Assembly: GCA_015179045.1 (NCBI GenBank)
Contig: WHUZ01000008.1
Location: 1,178,001-1,242,000 of the forward strand
Source of the DNA: Kalaharituber pfeilii
Lineage: Eukaryota > Ascomycota > Pezizomycetes > Pezizales > Pezizaceae
Direction of reading: 5' to 3'
DNA: 64,000 nt
Positions 48,500 to 60,310 of the stretch are shown here, piece by piece (position 1 is the stretch's first letter; the number at the start of each line of letters is the position of its first letter). The notes under the pieces were generated by a model that worked only from the letters and a program-made list of their open reading frames with translations, made no database searches and was not told the origin of the DNA. The position numbers and the translations under genes are program-made.

Positions 48500-50425
48500 G
48501 ATTCCAAACTCTCCGATAGGCCAATCGGACTGTGTAAGATACAACTTATATAAACCAATGGACAAAGTCAAAGGCGCATAAAAAGCGCTCTATCTGACCA
48601 AGAAACGTGATCAATGATTATCTGCTTTAAAACCCGTATGTGCATGGGAAGATCGGGATATAAATGGTCGCTTATCTTGCTAGATCTTGACGTACGAAAA
48701 GCGCTGGAAAGTTGCTAGCGTTTGAGCACAATTTTTTCTATAGTATATTACAACTAGGTAATGGACGTTGGTGCTCCCAATCGCCACGGGCTAGACGGTA
48801 CTGAGAATCATGGGGGGTTGCTAATTTGTATTGGGTACGGATTATGCTGTGTATGCGTACTTGTAGTGTAATTGCAGGAGTTCTAAAGGGCTTGGCATGT
48901 GTTCTGGGTTGCCCGAATAGGAAGCGTTCAGAGTGAGTAGACGCTGGTCCAAAGTTAATTTTTATTTTTTGTTTATTACTCGTATACCGCTCTATGGAGA
49001 CCCAAAGTTAAGTACAGACTTAATCCACTATGGTTTGGCATCTCGTTTTCACTCTCAATCTCTCGGATTGATCAGAGCGGTCATCCTTTTGTATCTGGTG
49101 CTATTGGAGAGATCCTGCCTAACATTCAACCAAAGACAAGATTAATCCATGGTCATAATCGGAATGCATAGCAGGGACTTTGCGTCAATCGATGGACGCC
49201 ATTCAGGAAGCTATTGTTCCCCAGCCGGTTTTTTGTTGGGACTTTGTACCAATCAAATGGAACCTGTGAAACACTGCATTATAGCGACTGTGTATACTCG
49301 AGGTTTCCATTTTTCTAGGTTACATGAAGTGTGAATGATATGCTATCATCAGCTTCTGTTCTGCGGTCTCAGTCAGAGCCGGCCTGCCCCATACCTGTAA
49401 GTACCACGCACCCTTTTACGCAGCTAAAGCCAAGGATCCGTCTGGCGGCGAGGGAACAGACTTTGCATTGTCGGGCATCACGGTGTCAAGCTGGGTATCT
49501 TTCACTTAGCGTCACAACAAGTAAACTATGGATGACTTTCGCTATGTGAACCTCTTGCACATGCATCGAGAGAAGTGCTTCCTCCACCAATGGTGATGTT
49601 GCTGCGCTTCCGGAGCATGTTCCTTTGCACTATCGTAGAATGGTGGACTGGTTCGGATGTCAAGTTGCTTCAATCAATCCTGCTTGGCCACTTTCTTTAT
49701 CAGGTCTTAGAGGAAGCATTTCTCCACCTACTTACTTCGATGGTAGATGCAAGCTGCTTTCTAGGCTCAAACCAATCACGGTTGCCTTTTATTTAGGTCA
49801 AGGTCTCCGATAAATGTAAGTATACACATTTCCGCAGACAGAGCACACTGGACTTCTGTTCTCGATGCACCATGAAACAGTGAGCTTTTCACAAGATGAA
49901 TATCTCTCTATCAGTTGTTTTATTCTGAGACAAATGCATAGTGCTTGGAACAATTTGCGATTGAGGTCGCACAAGTACTGATTCGTGTACCATACAGTCT
50001 GGATTAACCACTTTTGAAGGCAACTTGGATTCGGTAGAGTCTAAGCCTGGTCGCGGGAGATCTCCGATTATCCTATCATTTTCTGCATGATATACCTACA
50101 CAAAGAAAAGTATAGACTATCCTCGGTTAGCATGAGAGTGGGGCGATATTGGACACTAGATCTGTCATCAACCACTAAGCAATTTCTTGGCCACTTTTGG
50201 CGAGTTCCAAATAGTAAGTGGTCGCAGTATTGTAGAATGGAGTTCTAAACCCAGCCATAATTCATCATCCATGTTTTCTGAAGCCATGGCCAGACACAAC
50301 ACTGTGAAGGGAGTATATTATTTGAGGTGGAGGATATTTTATCTGGGAGTAATTTATTGTTTCTTTACCTGGTGGCGGTGGCTGCAATGCAAATGCGAAG
50401 GAAGAAATCATCCATGAGCGCACGA
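48500..50425. other. Gene-free stretch
   Basis: Frames of 60-76 codons only, none with a recognisable domain. No repeats or RNA genes seen. Confidence 0.4.
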
Positions 50426-50427
50426 AG

Positions 50428-50430
<3 letters not shown>

Positions 50431-50464
<34 letters not shown>

Positions 50465-50506
50465 CATATCATTACTGGCATACGGCCCTATGGGCTATGG
50501 CGGGGT
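50431..50506 (-). mobile_element. 76-bp tail-only LINE insertion with 11-bp TSD
   Basis: GCACGAAGAGA occurs at 50420-50430 and 50507-50517, directly flanking. The insert is a T-run plus the reverse complement of the family A tail. Stem GCCC (50485-50488) with GGGC (50492-50495). No coding portion was copied. Confidence 0.9.
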
Positions 50507-50648
50507 GCACGAAGAGAGCCGAGGCTGCCTGGATGTCAATCCCTGCCGGCGTACAAGCAGAAGCCTTCATTGACTTGCTCTGATCTGTGGGGTATGACAT
50601 CTCATACTCGCTATCCATGCCGGATGGATCAAGTGGATTATGACAGCG

Positions 50649-50713
50649 TAGTCTCGTATGCATAACCAGACTCCAGTTCCATGCGACGCTGACTAAGTCT
50701 GGTTACGAGACTA
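50649..50713. mobile_element. 65-bp MITE with 9-bp TSD, relative of the 10-kb MITE
   Basis: The right end is AGTCTGGTTACGAGACTA; the left end is TAGTCTCGTA, five extra bases, then ACCAGACT. The ends are therefore the same terminal repeat as at 10006-10114, with a 5-bp insertion on the left. ATGACAGCG flanks it at 50640-50648 and 50714-50722. Internal sequence is almost absent. Confidence 0.9.
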
Positions 50714-50875
50714 ATGACAGCGAACCAAAAGGATGACTGTAACGCCTTAATATACTAAGCATGTATAGAATGCTACAGTATGGTGTGTAAAGGGGAAGTT
50801 GCAGCATTGCTGGCGCAGGAGTTCGACAGGAGATTGTGACTTGATATGGCGTAATTTATTTTTAAGTGGATCTAC

Positions 50876-51203
50876 TGGCATAGCGGTTAAGATGTCTAGA
50901 GCTTGCAAGTGAAGCTAGGTGTCCATCGGTTCTCAGACCTATGTTCCTCTTCAAAGCGAAAATATAGGAGTTGAGAAGAATTTGTAGTATCTCTAAGGAA
51001 GATACGGCTCGCTCAAACTTTACTTACGTTCTTAAAATATTACTCGAAGACTTTAATGATGATAACTTTACTTAAACCCGCTTCTGAGAACCACATCGCT
51101 TGTGCATCCCTTGGTGTGGAAATGAATATTACATAAATGTGAATATGTAAGTGACAACACATGAAAAAAAATTAAAAAAAAAAACAATTAAAAAAAAAAA
51201 AAC
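50876..51203 (+). repeat. tRNA-Leu-like head with A-rich end (SINE candidate)
   Basis: TGGCATAGCGGTTAAG (about 50886-50901) resembles a Leu-type box A. An AGCTT/AAGCT stem closes a 7-nt loop, as in an anticodon arm. GGTTCTCAGACC (about 50928) is a degenerate box B. About 250 nt later comes an A-rich run (51165-51203). A functional tRNA is unlikely because the loop and T-arm are off consensus. No target-site duplication was confirmed. Confidence 0.4.
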
Positions 51204-51209
51204 TTAAAT

Positions 51210-52280
51210 GCGTTTATTTATTCTCTTTTATATTTCTACTTATAGTTTATAAAAAAAAAAAATTCTTTTATTTATAATTTATTTATTATAATTTGTTTTC
51301 TATTAATAATTTTACTCTTAACATCTATTACGGTAGAGAGCTTTGGCCTGAATTTCCCCATATTGCATTAGTTATCTTAGTAGGAATTCTGCATATGAGA
51401 CCCACTTCTTGCTCATATCCCCGTACCAATTACTGCAACAAATCCACCTGCCATTAACCATGCACATGCACCTACAGCATTTCGTCGCTACAGGCAGCAG
51501 TTTTAGCCTACAGTACTCTCTTCCAAGTACTTTCTACACTCACAGTAGCTTATCTACAAGAAATTGGTGGACAAAACAATTCGGACTTGCTGAAGCAGGT
51601 TCAGCTTGCAGAGTCCCTTTCTTCTAGTCTTTCTGAGCTTGGTATACCTATTTGAGAGGTGGCAGATACTGAAGGGGTTACTCTTGGATATCTTGGAGGC
51701 ATGGCAATTGTGTAAACAAAGGTTATGGGGAAAATGGTGCTGCTGGTGTCTGTGAAAGGGGATCAAGACGGAAATTTGTAAGGCAGTTTTTCACAATAAG
51801 TATCAACTCTATGCGAAGTTTGAAGGCAATCTGACTTGATTAAATAGTTGTGGACGCAACCCTGTCACGTGTCTGATCTGCTCAAAGTTGTGCAGTTTTC
51901 CCCGTAATCACGGGGATTTTTTCAAAGTTCTCCGAGTTCCATGTAAACAAAGCTACTGTTGTCATGGCAAAGATGTGGTGCAGCAAACGGGATGACGCTT
52001 TAAATGTTACCTGCTAATAAGCTTTTGAAGCTACTCTCACCAGACCAGCTCTTAATCTTATCTATGATTGAAGATACTTCTAATGCTATTTTACACTTTT
52101 AACATTATTACTACTGTAGTCATTTAATATGCTTTTATTGTACTCAAGTACTTGCAAGCTATACGTTTATTGTTCAATAGATATTCTTTCTATTTTATTT
52201 TGCCCTTGAAATCAAAAAGACAGTGTGGCTGTACAGTGGGTGCTAGAGGAACAGTAGGATAGGTAGAGCCAGAAGAATAA
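51210..52280. other. AT-rich gene-free stretch
   Basis: 51,170-51,330 is strongly AT-rich with interrupted A and T runs. Frames beyond it are short and show no domain. Confidence 0.4.
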
Positions 52281-52291
52281 AACTCTAAGTT

Positions 52292-52504
52292 ATCTATGTT
52301 AGTAAAGTGGTATAGCTGTTGAAAAAGGTATAGAATTCAGGACTCTAGTTCGATTCCGCAGTTCCATTCTGCAGTTAAATCTAGAACTGCAGAGGAGAAC
52401 TTATTTTTAGGTTTGCCATCTGTAAAATATCACAATAAAGCATATTAAATGCCTTCTGTGTGAGGAAAAGGATAGGTCTGAAATTGATATATGAAAAAAA
52501 AAAA
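52292..52504 (+). repeat. tRNA-like promoter boxes followed by poly(A) (SINE candidate)
   Basis: TTAGTAAAGTGGTATAGC (about 52298) resembles box A and AGTTCGATTCC (about 52346) is a near-perfect box B at the spacing of a tRNA. A body of about 140 nt ends in ATATATG and an 11-A run. The arrangement fits a tRNA-derived SINE. The body does not match the 50.9-kb candidate. Confidence 0.4.
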
Positions 52505-52509
52505 CAGCT

Positions 52510-53290
52510 TAAAGTAACAGATTACAGGAGTAAAAAGCGTAATTCCAGGTATGCACTCGGTAAAGGTTACTATGCCTCGCTTTCGTTACGCTCTATTTTA
52601 TCTAATGTTAATTGATAAATCTAGTAACGTTTAAGTAAAGTTCCGACACTCCATAGAGGCCCAGGCAGTCCGATAGTACGAGGTTCATAAAAAAGCCTCC
52701 ATGTTTTGATGCCGCATGCACGTCCTGGTGATTGCTATTGGGGTATGATATGTCCCCAGGATGCAATCCTTTCCACAATTTAGGAGAATCGGAAAACGTG
52801 GTATCATACTGTACCAAGGTGGGGTTTGTAGAGCGGCTCATCGCATCTATCACTTGATTACTAATCGTAGAATGCTGGGGTCGCGCAAAGTAAACAATGC
52901 CGCATCAGTTACATACTGTACTTAGACGGCTTCATATTTAAGGAATGAATCTATAGCTCAACGAGGCTACTTCGAGCACTTCTAGATCTATGCCACACCA
53001 ATAAAAATGAGTTGTTGAGTCTGGCTTGCTATTCGTGGGTTCTGTTTCTCCATCCATGTCGTACAATAGATCCGGCAAGGCAAGCAAGCTTAATTCCCTG
53101 CGGCGTCCTAGGACTACGGTTGTAGATTATCCACTGAGTTCTGGCTATTCGCAGCTACTTATCACAGGTTTCATGCAAAGAGCTCAAATGGCTACTCCCC
53201 AGGTGAATAGCAAAACTAACGAGCGAAACCAAGCAAGCAATTCCTAGCACCAGCTTTGAATGCAGAATGGGTCCTGGTGAGTGATCGGCA
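52510..53290. other. Gene-free stretch
   Basis: Frames of 73-81 codons only, without recognisable domains. No repeats of note before the hairpin MITE at 53,294. Confidence 0.35.
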
Positions 53291-53293
53291 ATT

Positions 53294-53376
53294 TACTCAC
53301 TCATTCAAAAAGTATTGGAACGGCTGACTAGCGCATAATTAGTCAGCCGTTCGAATACTTTCTAAACGAGCGAGTA
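53294..53376. mobile_element. 83-bp hairpin MITE (Tc1/mariner-like)
   Basis: Two 37-bp arms pair almost fully. The left arm runs from TACTCACTCATTC to GAACGGCTGACTA; the right arm, reverse-complemented, runs from TACTCGCTCGTTT to the same GAACGGCTGACTA. The spacer is about 9 nt. TA lies at both edges, fitting a TA duplication. A solo arm is at 24104-24139. Confidence 0.85.
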
Positions 53377-53379
53377 GTT

Positions 53380-55080
53380 TGACCCTGCCTTAGCAACTAA
53401 ACAATTGATGTGATACTAGTTCAATGGCTGGCATATATGAGAAGGTGCACAGGGCTGTGCTCAGGCTTCACAGCATGGAACTTGTGGGCGATGATTGATA
53501 TCGCGATAAGGATCACACAAAGCATCCACGTGTGGTGTGCATGTCCAAGAATTTTTCGCGACTGCTTTAACCTATTAAGAGAATCTATATATTTCCCAGG
53601 GTCTCGGAAACAATGCTGCCGGGTCTGCATCAGCTCTCGTACTCCCGCGCCTTACTTCATCGCCTTCATGAGTTCTCCCAGAATGTCAAACGGGAACGAG
53701 GCGCTCGGAGTTGCATTTAAAGATTTACCACATGGGGAGAGTTTTGACACTTTGCTGAGCTGGGTATGTTGTCCTACACGTGTGGGAGTACGAGAACAGC
53801 CGTGAGGCTCTTCGGCTTCTCATACCATAAGGCACTTGCAAGTCCTGACCCACTTCTTAGTTTTTGCTCAACTGCACCAGGTATCCCGGCAGCTATGTAA
53901 AGTTCAATCATAGTTCATCATATTCTTCCCCGTGCCCATTGACTGCGAGCTTCTTGGTCAGACATGCATCCTGACGCTAGCCACCGGAGGGGAAGGAGGG
54001 ACGTCGGGTGTCTTCTTTCCCCTCGTTCATCGGCATTAATGGCCGTCTATCCGCCGTCTCTTCTTTTCAAGTGTGTGAAGCATATCCCAATCCTCCTATA
54101 AACCCATTGGAGGCTACAGCCAAAATGGGAACATTCCCTCCATTCGCAGTTGTGGCTTTCACAGGTCGCGATCAAGAAATTGTTCCGCACTCGCAGAGTG
54201 GTGAGCAAGGAATTTATATCCTTACCTCTTGTCGCCCCAACCTCCCGGGAGTAAGGGCACGAAATGAATATGCCAGATTGCAGAGTCCTCTTTGTGCAGA
54301 GGATGCTGTGTGCAAGGGGTATGTGATCGTACGACAACGTACTGCTTTGAGCCCTGATCTATCCTGTGGAGCTCACTAGCTCAGCTGCAGCAGCGCCGTG
54401 ATCCCCAGGGAGCAATATCCGTCGTCTATGTATTTGCCCTTACCCTTTTAATACGGGGATCCCGCAAATTTCCTGGGCATGTATGGAGATAGCTTAATCG
54501 ATCTGGCATGCCTCTAATGCACGTTCCGTATTCCAAGCAGAGGTTAAACCTTGCTCGAAGCCCTACACAGCCGTACCTGGATATTTAAACGCACTCTACA
54601 AACAAGGGCAAAAAGTTCTATATAATTGATTGGTTTCCCGCACAGCTCGTGATCTTGTGGGTCCACTCACCCCTACCTCGTCTACCAAATACGAGCAACA
54701 ACCGAACGGACGGAACGAAGCCGAAAGCTCCACTTCTCCATTTACGCATGTAGGAGTTCAAGCTTGTGAGATCGACATATAAGAGAATCTTGCGCTAGTC
54801 CACAAGTAGAGTAAAAGTTGCAGTTCATAGATAAATTGCAACTGGGGAACATAGATTGGCACTGCATACAGAGGTACACAACTGTTGTGGAATATAGAAT
54901 AATGAACAACCCTCATATTGTCAATATCTCCTAAAGCTGCTATCACTTCTCGAAATCTTTAATCAATCAGTTGTAGCTAATTCACCTCAACTGAATATTC
55001 TCTCCGCAACTTCCCAACAACAGAAACTAAGTGAAGGGAGGGCAAAAAAAAATTCATACATATTATCTGTGAAGGAGGAT
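53380..55080. other. Gene-free stretch and upstream region of the PTH11/SAT4-like gene
   Basis: Frames 53410-53805 and 54008-54379 (131 and 123 codons) have no recognisable domain and are not accepted as genes. The last few hundred bases should hold the promoter of the gene at 55084; TATTTAAA occurs near 54580. Confidence 0.4.
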
Positions 55081-55083
55081 TAG

Positions 55084-56580
55084 ATGGCGGCATGGGCATA
55101 TAATCAGAAAGATCCGAATGCACCAAACGCGGGGCTAAAAATCACTCTTGTGGGATCAATTTTCACGGCTGCTGCACTGTTGTTTATGACGTTGCGGCTC
55201 TATGTAAGGTCATATTTGGTTAGAAGTCTTGGGTTGGACGATTGGATGGTAGTTGCTACTTGGGTGAGTACTGGAATGGATTTCTGTTGGATGTATGGGT
55301 TGAGGATGTCGAGGAGTGGAGATGGTACTTGGACAGGAGAAGCAGCCGCATAGTGAATGGAGTAACAGCATTGCTGACTCTGTGACTTTGTGATGGTAGC
55401 TTATGAGCCTCGGGTTCACCATTGTTTCCGCCTTACGTGAGTGGTTCCCACAGCTCCTCGACACAACGTGCTAACAAGATTGGTATCAGAAACAAAATGG
55501 GGTATGGGACTCCGCATCGAAGACTTCCCTGAGGAAAACACTCTACCCTTTGGCAAACTTCAATATGCCGGTGCTCCTTTCTACATTCTGGGAATTCTGG
55601 GTTTCAAACTCTGCCTCCTAATCTCATACATCCGGATTGCGTCCGACCAGAACTATAAGAGGGTGGTTATGGTTTTGATAGTAGCCTGTACAATGTTCTC
55701 GTTATCATTTCTGTTCACGCAGCTGTTTTTGTGTGACCCGGTATGGTACCCAGTTGTGAATATAAGCAATTGAGCTGTCATTCGTAGCTAATGAATACTA
55801 TATACAGCCGTCCTTCCAATGGGACCGAGTGTCGCAAAGTGGAACCTGCCTTGACGGACCAACTGTCTATTACAGCATGGCATCGCTTACAATTGTCTTT
55901 GACGTTGTCGTCATCGTTACACCCATCCCTTTGCTCGCACGGTCGCAGCTGCCGAACCGAAAGAAGGTTGTCTTGATTGCGTTGTTTGCAGTGGGCTTCT
56001 TCATCACGATTTGCCAGCTCATTCGCATCGTAACTATCAAGAACCTAAAGAACTATATCGATAGTAGCATGCTAATTATGTGGTCAATGGTTGAGCTGAA
56101 TTTGGGCGTGTGTTCTCTATTACACTTGGATTAGTCGGCTTGAAAACGGAGTGCTAATTGGTTCTTTAGATCATCATTGCCTGTGTCCCGACCATCTCTC
56201 CGCTCGTCTGTTACTGCCGCGACCGCGAGTCTTCCGCCGCCAAATTCGGTCAAAATTACAGCAGCGGCTATAATAAGTCACGTGAACGCTCACGATACGT
56301 CCGCAAAGGCATGACCGACACAGAGCTCATGGACACTCAATTAAGTCGTTCCGAGCGCGAGCAGGGCTTTGTGCTCACACAGCTTGGAGACGCAACCAAG
56401 ACGGTGATTAATGGAGGCACACACGGCACATGTGGAAATATCTCCGGCAATGACAGTGAAGAGTATATAATGAAAGGGGATGGTGGAAACTCTAAGGAAG
56501 GTCTTGGCGGGATAAGAGCGGAGACGGAAGTAACGGTGGAGATATCAGGGAAGGAGATTAAAGCGGCGAGTGCCTATTGA
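55084..56580 (+). CDS. PTH11/SAT4-type seven-transmembrane protein (fungal rhodopsin-like domain)
   Basis: Integral membrane protein of about 397 residues, of the fungal-specific family annotated as rhodopsin domain-containing or PTH11-like. Known roles in the family include surface sensing and G-protein signalling, but most members are uncharacterised. Exons 55084-55263, 55400-55436, 55490-55755, 55808-56107 and 56170-56580; introns 136, 53, 52 and 62 nt, three with CTAAC/CTAAT branch sites; frame is kept throughout. Visible: first membrane helix (LVGSIFTAAALLFMTLRLYV), the family signature LGLDDWMVV, TKWGMG, LGFKLCLLISYIR, a conserved Cys before the loop (FLCDPVW), YYSMASLTIVFDVVVIVTPI and IRIVTIKNL. 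The C-terminal 130 or so residues are hydrophilic and presumably cytosolic. No CFEM domain, so not a classical PTH11 receptor. Confidence 0.9.
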
Positions 56581-56584
56581 ACAA

Positions 56585-57220
56585 TTAGCCGACATCTGTT
56601 TTTTTTTGTGCATTTGTTCTTTTGTGTTAGGTTCCTCTTTCCTTCACGTTTTGGACTCCGGCATATGTGATTACTGTTCAGCGGTATATCCCTGGGCTAA
56701 TTCAGTCATCTATTACTGGGCTGGGCTAGGCTGGACTAGCTACGCAGATATTCTGCTACACCACATGGGGGGGCAAAGTGTTTCGCAACATCTACTAACG
56801 TGTATGAAGACGCATAGAGGCTTTTTATTCTCTTTTGTTTTGTAAGTTGGGTGAGGGATATGTGGAGTAGAGTCTTAACTTTCGTTTTTTAATTTCCTTT
56901 GTATTTTTGAGTACGATTTCATATAAAATCTATTTACTTCTATGATGATCAGATGAAGATAATGAGTAGCTTATCTAGGACTGCATAGGATAGGATTTGG
57001 ACTGGGATAATTGACTATGTGCATGAAAGACCATCACAATTTATACTTCAAATGCGTTTCTGGGAGTGTCACTTAAGGCCCTGAACTGCACTAGATTGCA
57101 ATCAGTACTGTACCTACTGAATGTATACTAAAGCTATACTAGCAACTGTAACCTGCCCAACGTATATATATGAGATTGTATCCATTTAGTATCGCATTTT
57201 ACCTGAATGTGTTATTGCAA
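56585..57220. other. 3' flank of the PTH11/SAT4-like gene
   Basis: Probable 3' UTR and intergenic DNA. A 91-codon frame at 56570-56845 overlaps the stop of the upstream gene and shows no domain. Confidence 0.35.
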
Positions 57221-57223
57221 TTA

Positions 57224-57909
57224 CAGTCTGACCTTGCTATAATGAACACGCAAAATTTGGCCCTTTGTTTTCACTATAGCAAGGCTTTCAGTATATAAAA
57301 CTGTGGCAAATTAGTCATATAGTCTTGGCAGCTGAGTTCGGAGTCTTGAACAACCTTCAATAACTAATTAACCTCTGTATTGACTTACTAGTAATGGAAA
57401 TAGCTACATTAAGAAATCAATTTGAATGGGACAGCGGTGGTAGTGATGAATAGTAATGGAAATAGAAATGTAAGGAGCAGTGGTAGTGGGAGAAGAATAT
57501 AAATTAAAAGTAATTAGGAGTAGATTGAGATTCGTCATCAGGACACCAATAGTGAAGATGTCTACTAGCAAACGGTGAGAATTCATACCAACAACATACC
57601 CGGAAGGAACAGATACTCACAACTTGGTTTAAACCAACTCTAGCACTTAGTGGCATAGTTGCTGTTTGCTGGGCTGCTCGGGAATTACTGGTACGCAGGA
57701 GGCAAGACAGTGGCAGGGGGGTTTCAATGGATATCATGAGCCTACTTTTCATTATAGCAAGAACAATTTGTATGTAGATAAAAATAACTTTCTAGAGTAT
57801 TTTTTTTCATTACACTATGTATTTGGTGCGATTTCATTATAGCAAGGTCAAATTGCATGGGAATGGGAATTCAAGCGCACACTATATTCATAATAGCAAG
57901 GTCGGACTG
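57224..57909. mobile_element. pogo/Fot1-like non-autonomous element
   Basis: Termini CAGTCTGACCTTGCTATAAT (57224 on) and, on the complement, CAGTCCGACCTTGCTATTAT (from 57909) form an inverted repeat of about 20 bp with two mismatches. TA lies outside at both ends. CAGT starts and TA targets are typical of pogo/Fot1 elements (family knowledge). Variants of TTCA(C/T)TATAGCAAGG recur inside (about 57269, 57755, 57832). No transposase frame. Confidence 0.8.
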
Positions 57910-57914
57910 TATAT

Positions 57915-59240
57915 ACATGCGAACTAAGGTAGAATTGGGTCCAGGACTTGCAATTGATGTACTATATTGGGCTACCCGGTAGCGCAATACAGTCTTGTTA
58001 CCAGCTCCAACGGAAAGTACTGATACCCAGCTCGAGCTCTCTATTGGTGGTACAATTCATTAATTATAACCCCTTCCACTTTCGTTAAATTATATAGTCT
58101 GATGCCAAATCCGCTCGCCACCTGAAATCCTAGGTATGTCATACTTCTCTCATGGAAGGATGGATGATGAAAGCGCTCTACGGTATTTACCTACTTAGCT
58201 AGCATACGCAAAGTCTTGACCTTAAAATTCCCAACATTGTGCAGGTGAACCATATGTCCGTGTGCTGTATGGTGTGTGTCGGTTTGTGTAACGAACCATG
58301 TGCTGCGGAGAACCAAAAAGTGCTTATGCATATCCATTTGCTGTGCGCGGGCTTGCGGACAGATACGGGTGCGCTAATTGCATGTTAGTCTAAGACATAC
58401 CGGCATCTCGATCTACTCTACTGTCGGTATGTACTTTCAGGAAATTGTGCTTTCACACGCAAAGGAAATAAAGATAGATGAATAAGAGAAAAAAGGAAAA
58501 AGCCAACCTGGGAAAAACTAAAAGTGAGACCATCTGTATGGCTCATTTGAAGTGGGGCGTGAGAAGGTTAGAATATTTCGACGGCCAATGCCATTTGACA
58601 AATACGGGATAAAGGTAAGCTTTTCGAGCCATCCATCTAGAGGGTCAGGTAGGTATGTAGGTATGCGTATATAGTTACCAAAGAACTGGACTGCTGTTTT
58701 TGTCAAGGGGCAACGCTGCTCACTGTACATCTTGCAGCTTTGTATCAAGAGACATTTGAGGTACCGAGCCTAGATATTTTATTTTATTTTTTTCTCCAAC
58801 CTAATGGATTGCACGTAGATAGGTGTACTAGTACTATATGATGGACTTTCCGAAAAAGCTAAATAAGATATCGGGAAAAGCTTTTTTCCAACGTGGCATT
58901 AGCGGAATCTGGAGAGGCTGGGGGAGCTCATCTACTAGTAGAATTCACACCAGTATATATGCACTAGTACTAACCTAGGTGAGGTATCATAATCTTTGCG
59001 ACGTATATTAGTATCTACGGCGCATTGCAGAGGTCATATTGCACAATTGTTAGTTTTTGCGACGTTCCTATAGATACGAAAGATATCGTGATTGTACTTT
59101 CTACCTACAATTTGTTGGGTATAAGAGATTGACACTTTTATGGACTCTTGATCTTTCTAATATACATGATGTGGAGAACTTGTATTTACTAGTTAGTGCC
59201 TCTGAGTTACCGTAGTTTATACCAATGTGGAAGCTTCGCA
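57915..59240. other. Gene-free stretch
   Basis: A 76-codon minus-strand frame at 58518-58748 is the only frame above 70 codons; no domain seen. No repeats of note. Confidence 0.4.
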
Positions 59241-59246
59241 ATTAAT

Positions 59247-60190
59247 TTTTTTTTTTCTTTTTTTTGTATCATTATTCGCATGCCACCCTACGGGCTATGG
59301 CGAGGTTAGGTAAAAAGGAGAGTAAGGAATGAAATTTGTATGAAATGTCCGCCTCTATCTCGTACCGCCCACCCGGATAACCGGAAGAAAAAGGAAAAGG
59401 AAAAGGGTGTTCATCGCCCCGCCCACTCCAGCATCTCCGCCAGGGGCCTCTCTCGCCTTCGGTGGATCTCTCACCGCATCTGACCCCCCTGGCCATTTCC
59501 GCCTCCATACTCTGCATTCGTTCCAGACGTGTCCCGCCGCCTCCTCGCTATCCCCGCACCACCTGCGCTCTGGGCTCTCTCCCTTACCTATCTTGTGTCT
59601 CCAGGCTCTGAAACCTTGCCTCCCAGAAGCCCTGCTAGCGTGGCGGCTTGCCCGCCCAGGCGCTCCAGCAGTCTGTAGCTTAGGCCTAGCCTAGCTCTCT
59701 CTCGGCCTTTGGGCTCTCGCCTCTATTCGCATCCCGCCTCTGTCACTGTCTGGTCCTGCTATGGGAGGAGGGTGCCTATCTTAGCCGCCCTGTCCGCCCT
59801 CTCATTGCCTTCGACACCTCTATTGCCCATGATCCATACCACTGCTACGTCCATGCCTCCTCGTGCTGTTCTCTCTTCCCAGGCCTCTCTGACTAGTTGG
59901 GTTGCTCGCTTAGGCGCCGGGCGTCCCTCTGCTATGCCATTGAGCTTCCGGAGCTTCCGGATCTTCCGGAGCTCCGCAATTGATCATAGGCCGCGCAATG
60001 CGCATTGGCTTCAGTGTGGCCTACCCCTGCCGCAAAACAATCTCTAGACCCTACGACTGGGATGCATGCATTCTCAAACCCCCCAGGTCGCAAGACTATT
60101 CCCACCGACGAGCTGCACACATCCTGCTCATTTCGCGCGCTTTCGAGTCTTCAGCCTCCGTAGTCTATTGCACCTTGAAAATGGGAGAAA
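59247..60190 (-). mobile_element. 5'-truncated LINE with RNase H and knuckle regions, frameshifted
   Basis: Minus strand. The far end encodes part of an RNase H domain (WIMGNRGVEGNERADRAAK, complement of about 59770-59840). Next comes RARLGLSYRLLERLGG, a frame change, and the knuckle RRWCGDSEEAAGHVWNEC (first Cys replaced by Arg). It ends with the family A tail and a T-rich run at 59247-59265. The stem is ACCC/GGGC, so one pair is lost. A small tandem repeat of AGCTTCCGG lies near 59945. Upper boundary approximate; no duplication found. Confidence 0.8.
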
Positions 60191-60310
60191 TCTGAATGAA
60201 TTGTAAGTGAACAGGGGCTCGTGATCGAACCGGAGGCATCACTTTATATTGGTTACTTGTGCCTCAGCAGTTTTCAACTGTTAATGAACTAAGTAACTTA
60301 TATCCGCGTC

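Noticed and set aside
50876..50945. Functional tRNA-Leu gene
   Set aside because: Anticodon loop lacks the usual T at position 33 and the T-arm is off consensus.
53410..54379. Two frames of 131 and 123 codons upstream of the PTH11/SAT4-like gene
   Set aside because: No recognisable domain, and a competing opposite-strand frame overlaps each.
59407..60047. Plus-strand frames of 95 and 112 codons
   Set aside because: They are antisense shadows of the minus-strand LINE ORF2 (RNase H and knuckle regions).
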